Shown here piece by piece: positions 10,222 to 19,224 of a DNA stretch of 64,000 bases. Source of the DNA: Myxococcales bacterium (GTDB lineage: Bacteria; Myxococcota_A; UBA9160; SMWR01); NCBI GenBank assembly GCA_022561775.1, contig JADFQO010000007.1, forward strand, positions 1 to 64,000, given 5' to 3'. Under the pieces are notes generated by a model. That model had not been told where the DNA came from. It did not search any database and was given only the letters and a program-made list of their open reading frames with translations. Numbering within the stretch: the first letter of the stretch is position 1; each line of letters starts with the position of its first letter. The position numbers and the translations under genes are program-made.

Positions 10222-11958
10222 GTGAGAGTCGCGCTCCGCTCTGCTCTCCTCGTCGTCGTGGTTGCCGCGCTCTTCTCACCAATTGCCGCCAATGCCGGTC
10301 ATCCCGACTGCACGGGTGACGAGCAGCTACTCAGTTGGCCCGATTCCGCTCCTCTCTGGGAAATGTGCTGGCTCCGCCCGGTGGAGAGCAGCGGCGGGAA
10401 CGGCTCCGGGCTCGAACTGCGCGATGTCTACTTCCGAGGGCAACTCGTTCTGAAGCGCGCGCACACGCCGATTCTGGCTGTCAAATACCTGCCCGGCGGA
10501 TGCGGTTGTTTCCGCGATTGGACGTTCGAGGAGCAGACATTCCTCGCGGACAACGAAATCTTTCCGGGTTACGCGGAACCCACATTTCCGCCGGTAACGG
10601 TCTGCGAAGCCGGGGGAAGCGGAGGGGATGTTGGCACCTTCAAGGGAGTCGCGGTAGAGAAGAATCCCACGGAGTTGATTCTGACCACTCATATGGCGGC
10701 AGCGTGGTATCGCTACAAGATGATGTGGACCTTCTATCCCGACGGAATAATCGTTCCCTTCTTCGGTTATGCGAGCGTCGACGCCTTTTGCACCACCTCA
10801 TTCACCCACGAGCACCACAATTACTGGCGTCTGGATTTCGACATCAACGGCGCGGACCACGACACCGTCGTCGAGACCAACACCGGGTTGTCGCCCCTCA
10901 CGATCCAGTTCGAGACCACGCGCAATTGGATCGACGCGGGTACTGCATGGGAGATCACCGACTCCGAGACGAACCTCGGATATCGCCTGCTTCCCGGCGC
11001 GGGCCCGGGGTCGCAAGATCTCCTGCTGCCCGTCGACGAGTTCTCGGTAGCTGATGCGTGGATCCTGCACTACCAGCCGGGGGGCGAACTCGAGGACCTG
11101 GACATTCCCCCGGACGGGACGTCATTTTCGGCTTGCCAGAATCGAATGGCCGGCTACGCGAACTTTGAGAGTGTCGAAGACACGGACCTGGTCTTCTGGT
11201 ATCGGGGTGGCGCCGAGCACATGGGTGGCGAGGTCGACAGTTGCGAGCGAGTCGGTCCCGTGATCGTTCCGATCGGCGACTGGGTGGACCCCGACGACGA
11301 CAGGGTCGACAATCCGGACGACAACTGCCCATTCACGGCGAACCGCAATCAAGTCGATACTGACCTCGGTGGGTTGGGGGATGCCTGCGACAATTGTCCG
11401 CTGATCGTCAACCCCGATCAGTTGGATCTCGATGGCGACGGTATCGGAGATCTCTGCGACGACGATCGCGACGGCGACAACGTGGCGAACACTGCTGATA
11501 ACTGCCCCGATGTTTTTAATCCGGATCAAGAAGACCTGGACCTCGATTCCCTCGGAGACGCCTGTGACCCGGACCGCGACGGAGATGGTGTTTTCAACGA
11601 GAGCGACAACTGCCCGGATGTCTCGAATCTGGACCAAGCGGACTTTGATCTCGACCTGATCGGCGATGCTTGCGATCCGGACGATGACGGCGACGGCCTG
11701 CTCGATAGCGTCGAAACCGCAACGGGTGTCTACATCTCACCGACCGACACCGGCACCGACCCGCTCAATCCCGATACCGATGGGGACGGCTTCAGCGACG
11801 GTGAGGAAGTTAAGGCTGGCTCCGACCCGAACGATCCCAAAGACACGCCACCAGCCCCGCTTCCCGCGGTGTCGGGCTGGGGACTCCTCCTACTGGGCGC
11901 GCTGCTACTCGCCGTAGCAGGTCGATTCCTGGCCCGGTCGAACGCCGCTCGGGGATGA
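10222..11958 (+). CDS. Secreted protein with copper-amine-oxidase-like region, thrombospondin type-3 (DxDxDG) repeats and IPTL-type C-terminal sorting tail
   Basis: [15 protein letters not shown]; repeated DNCPxxxNxDQxDxDxDxxGDxCD; C-terminus [32 protein letters not shown]. Confidence 0.7.
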   Translation: MRVALRSALLVVVVAALFSPIAANAGHPDCTGDEQLLSWPDSAPLWEMCWLRPVESSGGNGSGLELRDVYFRGQLVLKRAHTPILAVKYLPGGCGCFRDWTFEEQTFLADNEIFPGYAEPTFPPVTVCEAGGSGGDVGTFKGVAVEKNPTELILTTHMAAAWYRYKMMWTFYPDGIIVPFFGYASVDAFCTTSFTHEHHNYWRLDFDINGADHDTVVETNTGLSPLTIQFETTRNWIDAGTAWEITDSETNLGYRLLPGAGPGSQDLLLPVDEFSVADAWILHYQPGGELEDLDIPPDGTSFSACQNRMAGYANFESVEDTDLVFWYRGGAEHMGGEVDSCERVGPVIVPIGDWVDPDDDRVDNPDDNCPFTANRNQVDTDLGGLGDACDNCPLIVNPDQLDLDGDGIGDLCDDDRDGDNVANTADNCPDVFNPDQEDLDLDSLGDACDPDRDGDGVFNESDNCPDVSNLDQADFDLDLIGDACDPDDDGDGLLDSVETATGVYISPTDTGTDPLNPDTDGDGFSDGEEVKAGSDPNDPKDTPPAPLPAVSGWGLLLLGALLLAVAGRFLARSNAARG

Positions 11959-12098
11959 AGCCGACGCTTCGGGCCGCGGTTCTACTCGCAGCCTGTGTGT
12001 CGGTGGTCGGTGGCCGCACAGAGGCGTCGTTCGATTCCGCAAAGCTGGCAGCCGATGCCCCGAGCGTCCTATGGGTCACCTTCGACACTCGGTTCTGA
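11955..12098 (+). pseudogene. Truncated sulfatase-like N-terminus (signal peptide + first strand)
   Basis: ATGA overlap with upstream stop; [47 protein letters not shown]; the VLWVTFDT run matches sulfatase N-termini and then stops. Confidence 0.4.
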
Positions 12099-12112
12099 GC
12101 GACCCCGGGTTC

Positions 12113-13741
12113 TCAATCCCGATATCCGAGGGCTCGCAGCGCTTCTTCTTCTTCTGGTGAGAGTGTGAACTTGGCGGGGAATTCCCCGGGCAGTGTCGTT
12201 ATCGGCTTGCGTGTGGCTCGGTGGATCGCAGGGCGAGGCTCGAGCTCGCGCTCGTAGCGCCTGATGCGCTCCGTAAATTCATTGAAGATCTCTACACGCT
12301 CGGTTCGAAGATTGTGCTGTTCTTCCGGTGATTCGCGAAGGTCGAAGAGCAGCCCCTCGGAGTCGCCAAATTTGAGGTGCCCCTCGATCAATTTGAATCG
12401 ACTGCTCACGGCCACCCGGCGGATCGGCTCCATTCCCTCATTGGGTATACGCAGTACGCCCGGAAAGACGACGCGATCGTCGGCTCCATTTCCATTTTCG
12501 ATCAATCGCGGCGTGAGGTCGACGCCGCGGAGGTTTCCAGGATAGGGCACGTTCGCGAGCGACAGGATCGTGGGCAGCAGGTCCAAATGCCACGTAACGC
12601 CGGCTACATCGCGAACCCCGCGTTCTCGAAGCAGGCGGGGATAGGAGATGATCAACGGGATCTTGAGTACTTCGTTGAAGGGCACCAGGTCGTGTCGATA
12701 GAGACCGTGCTCGAAGAACGCTTCCCCGTGATCGGAAGTGATGATGAATAAGGTGTCGTCCCATTGGTCGAGTTCGAGCAGCAGGGAGCGAATTTGCCCG
12801 ATGGCCCGGTCGATCGATCGAATCCGGTTTTCGTATCCGCGCAATAGCGCGGTGCGATCGAGATCAAAATGCGGCGTGTCTGGAAATCCGGCGGGAAGAT
12901 AGTTGTACCCACAACCCAAGCGTTCGAAATTGTCATTCGCGAGCTGGTTGAACAACGTACAGAGCTTGCGTATTTCGGCTGAAACGGTGGCCGCGTGGGA
13001 TGTTTCGCCGGGTTCACGCTTTGGGAATTCCCGACGCCACTGTTCGATTTCTTTGCTCGTCGGAAGGCCGCGCTCGGGGTGTTCCCGCCGGTAGAGATCG
13101 AAGCCCCCATAGGGATCGTGGGCCGTGTAGGTGTGGAGAAACAGGAAATACGGCTCGCTCGTCGCCGAACGCATCCAGTCGAGAATCAACCAGAGAGATT
13201 CCTCCACGACTTTGCGCTGGGGGTAGGCGACATATCGATCGAAGCCGCGATCGAATCCGAACTCCGCATCGACGTACCCACCCTCGTGAAAAGCCTGGGT
13301 TCGATAGCCCGCCTTGCGAAGCAATTCCGCGAGCGTCGGAACGCTCGGCGCGAGGACGGCGGCTTCATTCCAAAGGCCGTGTTCGAGTGCGTCGAGACCC
13401 GTAAAGATCGACATCGTCGCTGGCAGTGTGAAGGAGGCGGCGGCGTAGAAGTCCGTGAATCGCACCCCCTCCGCGGCGATTTCTTCGAGGTTCGGCGTCG
13501 TCGCGGCCGCCCCATATCCGCTCACGCGGTCGGCCCGGACCGTGTCCATGCTGAAGAGGAGGATCCGGCCCGGGCGCTCGGGCGCGTTTGCGCTTTCAGT
13601 TCGGCTCGTTCGAGCGTTCGCCTGCCGATTGCCGTCGTTCGGCCCATGCGGTGGATCTTCTCGGCCGCAGCCCGAGGTCCCGAGCGCCAGTACGGCGATC
13701 GAAGCCCAACGCACGAACGCGATGGAGCAGTCCCGGATCAT
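12113..13741 (-). CDS. Sulfatase-superfamily lipoprotein, nucleophile position Thr (SFTLPATMSIFTG)
   Basis: ILLFSMDTVRADRVSGYG, DDTLFIITSDHGEAFFEHG; signal ...LALGTSGC. Confidence 0.85.
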   Translation of the reverse strand: MIRDCSIAFVRWASIAVLALGTSGCGREDPPHGPNDGNRQANARTSRTESANAPERPGRILLFSMDTVRADRVSGYGAAATTPNLEEIAAEGVRFTDFYAAASFTLPATMSIFTGLDALEHGLWNEAAVLAPSVPTLAELLRKAGYRTQAFHEGGYVDAEFGFDRGFDRYVAYPQRKVVEESLWLILDWMRSATSEPYFLFLHTYTAHDPYGGFDLYRREHPERGLPTSKEIEQWRREFPKREPGETSHAATVSAEIRKLCTLFNQLANDNFERLGCGYNYLPAGFPDTPHFDLDRTALLRGYENRIRSIDRAIGQIRSLLLELDQWDDTLFIITSDHGEAFFEHGLYRHDLVPFNEVLKIPLIISYPRLLRERGVRDVAGVTWHLDLLPTILSLANVPYPGNLRGVDLTPRLIENGNGADDRVVFPGVLRIPNEGMEPIRRVAVSSRFKLIEGHLKFGDSEGLLFDLRESPEEQHNLRTERVEIFNEFTERIRRYERELEPRPAIHRATRKPITTLPGEFPAKFTLSPEEEEALRALGYRD

Positions 13742-13911
13742 CCCCTTCTCGCCAGACGTGGATTCGTACACGGCGTCAGCGTAGATCCTCAGCCAGGCAA
13801 AGGCTGCTCGTTTCCGGGCTTGCTTGGTTTTGCCTCGTACTCACGAGCCGCGCCACGGGGCGCCGTTCGGGCTATGCGGCACTTCGCATAGGATCCTAGA
13901 CTCCCCGCGAC

Positions 13912-14442
13912 ATGCATGGCGAAGAATCCAGACGGAAGCGGCGAAGGCTGGGGCTCGTCGCTCTTTGGCTCGGTGCGGGACTGCTGGTCGTCGTTGCGAT
14001 TCGGTCCATCAGCGTGACGGACGCCGATCGAACCGGTCTCGCTGAAGAAGCCACCAATCGGCCGGTGGAGCGCACGATCCGAGTGAAGACCGTGGAGTTC
14101 CACCCGGCGGACCCCAACCGGCCAGAGGTCGAACCGGGCGATTTCGATCTGACCGCAGACGAAACGACGTCGATTTCCGCGCACGATCTGCCGACCGAAG
14201 ATCCGTTGGTCTTGAACCTGCTCCTGCCCGCCGCCCTGCCGAGCGCGGACGCGCTTCCAGCTCGGATCGTCGCGATGGATGGAAGTCGAGAATTGAAATT
14301 ATCAGACGCGGTGGTCGCAGGCGACCGGGTCCGTGTTCAAATCGAGAGCGGTTGGCTATCGCCCGGGCGTTACCGGATCGAGATCGAGACCACCGAGCAA
14401 TCCCAGCTCGCTCTGCGACACTACCCGCTCGAGGTCCGCTGA
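13912..14442 (+). CDS. Hypothetical membrane-anchored protein
   Basis: RKRRRLGLVALWLGAGLLVVVAI TM anchor followed by acidic soluble region. Confidence 0.6.
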   Translation: MHGEESRRKRRRLGLVALWLGAGLLVVVAIRSISVTDADRTGLAEEATNRPVERTIRVKTVEFHPADPNRPEVEPGDFDLTADETTSISAHDLPTEDPLVLNLLLPAALPSADALPARIVAMDGSRELKLSDAVVAGDRVRVQIESGWLSPGRYRIEIETTEQSQLALRHYPLEVR

Positions 14443-14559
14443 GCCGGCGCCCCGCGTCTACGCTGCGCGTTCGCGATCGATGTCCAGCCAGCAGTGCCGG
14501 AACCGGGAGGCGCACAGGGGTAGGTCAGCGGCCCCTCGCGGACCGGGGGGCGATCGACC

Positions 14560-16464
14560 TCAGAGCGCCTCGAGCATCAACTCTGCGATGCGGCGGCTGA
14601 AAGCCGCCGGGTCTTCCAGCTGGCCGCCTTCGGCGAGCATCGCCTGACCATAGAGGAGCGTCGCGTAATCGGCGAGCCGCGGATCCTTGGCGTCCGCGTC
14701 ACAGACGGCCTTGAGCTTTGCGAGTAACGGGTGCGAGGGGTTGATCTCGAGGATCGGCTTACCGTCGGGGACTTTTTGTCCCGACCGGCGGAGCCAGTCG
14801 CTGATCTGGGGAGATAGATCGCCCTCGTCGACGATCAGGCAGGCGGGGGATGAAGTCAGGCGGTTCGATACGCGCACTTCCTTCACGTGATCCTGGACGC
14901 CGGAACGCAGCGCACCCAGCAGCTGCTTGAAGTCCTCCGCCTCTTTTTCGCGCTTTGTCTCGACGCGTTCTTTCTCGTCGTCGTTGTCGAGGTCGATCTC
15001 GCCCCGGAGGACCGATTGAAACTTCTTTCCCGCGAATTCCGGCGGATTCTGCTCGAGCCAGATCTCGTCTACGTGGTCGGTGAAGAGCAGCACCTCGATG
15101 TTCCGGTCCACGAACGCTTCGACGTGGGGCGAGTTGACGAGACGCTCGCGCGATGGGCCGGTGAGGTAGTAGAGGACCCGTTGATCTTCGCGCATGCGCG
15201 AGACGGCTTCCGCCAGCGAGGTGAAGCCACTCTCTTCTGCCGTCGATTCGCAGAGCACGAGATCCAGGATGCGCTCCCGCTTCTGGGAGAGATCGAGCAG
15301 GCCCTCCTTGATCACGGGTCCGAACTGAGCCCAGAATCCCCGGTACTTCTCGCGATCGCTCTGCATCAACTCCTTCAGCGCGTCGAGCACCTTCTTGACG
15401 AGGTGCTTACGGATGACCTCGATCTGCGCGTTTTGCTGGAGCATCTCCCTCGAAACGTTCAGGGAGAGATCTTCGGCATCCACGACGCCCTTTACGAAGC
15501 GCAGATACTCCGGCATCAAATCGCGACATTCGTCCATGATGAAGATGCGCTTCACGTAGAGCTGGATGCCCCGGTGGGCCATCTCCCGGTGATAGAGGTC
15601 GAACGGCGCGGCCGACGGCAGATAGAGCAGGGCGCGGGCTTCGAAGTTGCCCTCGATACGGCTCGCCAGATGGAGCAGGGGCGCGTTCCAATCGTGTGCG
15701 ATGTGCTTGTAGAACTCCGCGTACTCCTCGTCGCTGACCTCCTCGGCGGCGCGTCTCCAGATCGCCTTCATCGAATTGAGGGGCTCGGTCGACGTGGGCG
15801 GATCGGCGCCCTCGATCTTCAGCTGGATCGGGTAGGCGACGAAGTCCGAGTAGCGCTTGACAATCTGTCGCAACAACCACTCGTCGGTGTAGTCGGCGAT
15901 CGCATCATCGCCTTCGGCGGGTTTGAGCTTCAAGCGAATCGTCGTACCCGCGCCGTCGCGCTCGGCTTCTTCAATCTCGTAGCTGCCGTCACCCGACGAG
16001 GTCCATCGGGTCGCTCCGCTCTCGCCGGCCTTGCGAGTGAGGACGGTAATCTCGTCCGCGACCATGAAGCTCGCGTAGAAGCCCACGCCGAATTGACCGA
16101 TCAGCTCCAGAGAGATCTTCCGGTCGGCGCCGTTGCTCTTGCTCATGCTGCGCAGGAATTCGGCAGTTCCCGACTTGGCGATCGTGCCGATGTTCTTCAC
16201 GATCTCTTCGCGGCTCATCCCGACGCCGTTGTCCGATACGCTGAGGTTCCGCGCTTCTTGATCGACGTGGAGTTGCACCGAGAAGGGTTCGTCGGGAAGC
16301 AGATCCGAATGGGTGAGCCCCTCGAAGCGGAGCCGGTCGCAGGCGTCCGAGGCGTTCGAGATCAGCTCGCGCAGGAAGACGTCCTGATTCGAGTAGACTG
16401 AGTGGATCATCAGATCGAGGAGCTGTTTGACCTCGGCCTGGAATTCGAATTTCTCGACGCCCAT
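14560..16464 (-). CDS. htpG: Chaperone HtpG (Hsp90)
   Basis: FQAEVKQLLDLMIHSVYSNQDVFLRELISNASDACDRLR; IGQFGVGFYASFMVA; VKGVVDAEDLSLNVSREMLQQN. Confidence 0.97.
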   Translation of the reverse strand: MGVEKFEFQAEVKQLLDLMIHSVYSNQDVFLRELISNASDACDRLRFEGLTHSDLLPDEPFSVQLHVDQEARNLSVSDNGVGMSREEIVKNIGTIAKSGTAEFLRSMSKSNGADRKISLELIGQFGVGFYASFMVADEITVLTRKAGESGATRWTSSGDGSYEIEEAERDGAGTTIRLKLKPAEGDDAIADYTDEWLLRQIVKRYSDFVAYPIQLKIEGADPPTSTEPLNSMKAIWRRAAEEVSDEEYAEFYKHIAHDWNAPLLHLASRIEGNFEARALLYLPSAAPFDLYHREMAHRGIQLYVKRIFIMDECRDLMPEYLRFVKGVVDAEDLSLNVSREMLQQNAQIEVIRKHLVKKVLDALKELMQSDREKYRGFWAQFGPVIKEGLLDLSQKRERILDLVLCESTAEESGFTSLAEAVSRMREDQRVLYYLTGPSRERLVNSPHVEAFVDRNIEVLLFTDHVDEIWLEQNPPEFAGKKFQSVLRGEIDLDNDDEKERVETKREKEAEDFKQLLGALRSGVQDHVKEVRVSNRLTSSPACLIVDEGDLSPQISDWLRRSGQKVPDGKPILEINPSHPLLAKLKAVCDADAKDPRLADYATLLYGQAMLAEGGQLEDPAAFSRRIAELMLEAL

Positions 16465-16599
16465 CGTCGGTTCTCCGCTGGTGAATAGAGAAGATAACGA
16501 GGCCGGGGGCGACGGACAGGCCCCTCATGACACTTCGCGCCGGGTTACCATCGAGTGTGCCCCACGGCCTGGGGGAGGGAATTCGGCGAAGGAGATGAG

Positions 16600-17235
16600 A
16601 TGGCCAACGATCGAGAGGCGCGACAACAAATCATTCAGATCGTGAACGAGCTCTACCGCGATGGACAGCTGACTTCGACAGGAGGTAACGTCAGCAGCCT
16701 GTCGAACGACGGCGAGACGATCTGGATCACGCCGAGTGGCCTATTCAAGGGGGCGCTCGACGAAGACTCCCTGGTTCGGATTCGCGCCGATGGCAGCGTC
16801 GTCGAGGGCACCCACGATCCTTCGATCGAATTCAGGATGCACGTTCGCGCCTACGAGGCGCGCCCGGGTTCGACCGGAGCGGTGCACACCCACTCGCCCA
16901 TCGCGACGGCCTTCGGGATCTGCAACCAGGGCTTCGAACCGATCAACACGGATGCCGTCGCGCTGGCCGATACCGTGACGCTGCCGTGGTTGATGCCCGG
17001 AAGCAGCGAACTGGCGGACGCCGTTTTCGAGGCGCTAAAGACCAACCGCGGGGCGATCCTCCAAAACCACGGACTGATCGCGGTTGGCGAGGACCTGCGG
17101 AAGGCCGCCACGCGCGCGAGCATGATCGAGGAGACGGCGAAGCTCGCACTCTACGTCAAGCAATTCGGCGGCACGGTTTCATTGGTTCCCGAAGCGGGAA
17201 TCGAGCGGCTCGCTTCGATCACGGACTTCATCTAG
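16600..17235 (+). CDS. Class II aldolase/adducin family protein
   Basis: LTSTGGNVSSL, AVHTHSPIATAF, LQNHGLIAVGED. Confidence 0.9.
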   Translation: MANDREARQQIIQIVNELYRDGQLTSTGGNVSSLSNDGETIWITPSGLFKGALDEDSLVRIRADGSVVEGTHDPSIEFRMHVRAYEARPGSTGAVHTHSPIATAFGICNQGFEPINTDAVALADTVTLPWLMPGSSELADAVFEALKTNRGAILQNHGLIAVGEDLRKAATRASMIEETAKLALYVKQFGGTVSLVPEAGIERLASITDFI

Positions 17236-17262
17236 ACCGCAAACTCAAGGTAGGGTAGTCCA

Positions 17263-18012
17263 ATGGCCATCCGAGCCGTCGTCTTCGACCTCTTTGATAC
17301 GTTGGTCGATCTGTCGTTGCAGAATCTGCCGCGGGTCGAGATCGGCGGTCGGTCGGTACCCTCGACGGCCGGCGCTCTCCACGAAGCCGTCGCGACCCAC
17401 TCGGAAATCGACTTCGAGCATTTCATCGCTGTGTTGACCGAGATCGATCGCGCGTTTCGCGAAACCCGCCACGCGCGCGGGCTCGAACTTCCCACGCTGG
17501 AGCGCTTCGAGGCCGTGGTCGATCGACTCGGCATCGACGCACCGGAGTTACCTGGAGTTCTCACCGAAACCCATATGGGAATGATTCGCAAACAGGTCAG
17601 TGTTCCCGAGAACCACAAGCGGGTTCTCGACGACCTCGTGCGCCGGGTGCGCCTGGGTCTCTGCTCGAACTTCAGTCATTCAGCGATGGCGCTGGGCCTG
17701 CTCGACGACTGCGGGTTTCGAGCCCACCTGGACGCGCTGGTGATTTCTGACGCGATCGGCATCCGCAAACCGCGCGCCGAGATCTTCGAAGCGGTGCTCG
17801 CCGAGCTCGGTGTTGCGCCCGAAGAGACCCTTCACGTCGGCGACAGCCTCTCCGCGGATATCGGCGGTGCCGCTGCACTGGGCATCCGCACGGCCTGGAT
17901 CACGCGGCGCATCGCCGACCGCGAAGCCGCGCTTCGAGCACACGAAGGTCCCTCACCCGATTGCGTGATCGCGGACCTGTCCGAGATCGAAGGCCTCTTG
18001 GACGCCTTTTGA
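17263..18012 (+). CDS. HAD family hydrolase
   Basis: VVFDLFDTLVD; LHVGDSLSADIGGAAALGIRTAWI. Confidence 0.9.
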   Translation: MAIRAVVFDLFDTLVDLSLQNLPRVEIGGRSVPSTAGALHEAVATHSEIDFEHFIAVLTEIDRAFRETRHARGLELPTLERFEAVVDRLGIDAPELPGVLTETHMGMIRKQVSVPENHKRVLDDLVRRVRLGLCSNFSHSAMALGLLDDCGFRAHLDALVISDAIGIRKPRAEIFEAVLAELGVAPEETLHVGDSLSADIGGAAALGIRTAWITRRIADREAALRAHEGPSPDCVIADLSEIEGLLDAF

Positions 18013-18046
18013 TCGCCACTCACAGCGCTTCGGTGCGCCTTCGCGC

Positions 18047-19072
18047 TCAACCCAATCGCTTCCGATACGCCTCGCCGTCGTAGACTTCGGGATTCAGGCA
18101 ATTGGGTGCGCGCTCGCCCTTTAGCATCGCCAGCGCATTGGTGGCGGCCTTCGTCGCCATCAGATTGCGGGTGCCGCGGGTCGCGCTTCCCAGATGGGGG
18201 AGCAGGATCGCGTTCTCGAGCTCCGCGAGGCCCTCCGCCATGGCGGGTTCGTCTTCGTAGACGTCCAGGCCCGCTCCGGCGATCGCCTTCTTGCGCAGCG
18301 CCCGCACCAGAGCCTCTTCGTCGACGATCGGACCGCGCGCGGCGTTGATCAGATACGCGGTCGACTTCATCAGCGAGAGTTCGCGCTCGCCGATCAGGTG
18401 ATGGGTGTCGTCCGAAAGTAGCGTGTGGACGCTCACGAAATCACTCTCGCGCAGCAGATCGTCGAGGTCCGCCCACTCGGCCTGGTCGTCTGCTTCGATC
18501 GTCTCGCGCGCGAACGGATCGAAGGCGAGTACGCGCATCTCGAAGCCCAACGCGCGTCGCGCAACGGCCTGGCCGATCCGACCGAATCCGAGAATTCCGA
18601 GCACCTTCTGGCGACCGTCACCGCCCGCCGATACGTCTTCTCCGAGCAGCAGATTGGGTCCCCAGGCCTGGTAGTTTCCGCCGCGCATGTAGGCGTCTCC
18701 GGTTGCGATGTTTCGCGCCGTCGAGAGCAGAAGCGCCCAGGTGAGATCCGCCGTCGTTTCCGTCAGAACGCCTGGGGTGTTGCTCACGGGGATACCCAGC
18801 TCGGTGGCGACCGGCACGTCGATGTTGTCGAAACCCACCGCAAAGTTGGCGACGCCGCGCAGCCGCGGGTTACCCTCCATGACCTCTCGATCGATCGACT
18901 CGGTAAGCACCGAGAGCACGACGTCCGCCCAGCGCGCACCTTCGAGCACCGCTTCCCGGTTTGGACAGGCGTTTTCGGCGCCGGGCCAGACGCGCAATTC
19001 GACTCCGGCTTCGCTGAGCAGATCGAGTCCGGCATCTCGGATCCGTCGTGTGACGAAGATCTTACCCGGCAT
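18047..19072 (-). CDS. D-isomer-specific 2-hydroxyacid dehydrogenase (glyoxylate/hydroxypyruvate reductase-like)
   Basis: LGILGFGRIGQAVARRA; LINAARGPIVDEEALVRAL; LPHLGSAT. Confidence 0.93.
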   Translation of the reverse strand: MPGKIFVTRRIRDAGLDLLSEAGVELRVWPGAENACPNREAVLEGARWADVVLSVLTESIDREVMEGNPRLRGVANFAVGFDNIDVPVATELGIPVSNTPGVLTETTADLTWALLLSTARNIATGDAYMRGGNYQAWGPNLLLGEDVSAGGDGRQKVLGILGFGRIGQAVARRALGFEMRVLAFDPFARETIEADDQAEWADLDDLLRESDFVSVHTLLSDDTHHLIGERELSLMKSTAYLINAARGPIVDEEALVRALRKKAIAGAGLDVYEDEPAMAEGLAELENAILLPHLGSATRGTRNLMATKAATNALAMLKGERAPNCLNPEVYDGEAYRKRLG

Positions 19073-19224
19073 GGGGGATGCCTCCGTGTGCTCGGGTGGT
19101 CGTCGCCCGCCCGTCGAGCGCCGTAGCTTACCACCCCGTTCGAGCGCCAGCCGCATCCGCTACCCTCGGTTTCCCATTTACGGAGCCCCCGCGGATCGTG
19201 TTCTCTGTACCCGATGCTCGATCG

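Noticed and set aside
14887-16401. 504-aa plus-strand ORF
   Set aside because: Fully antisense to htpG.
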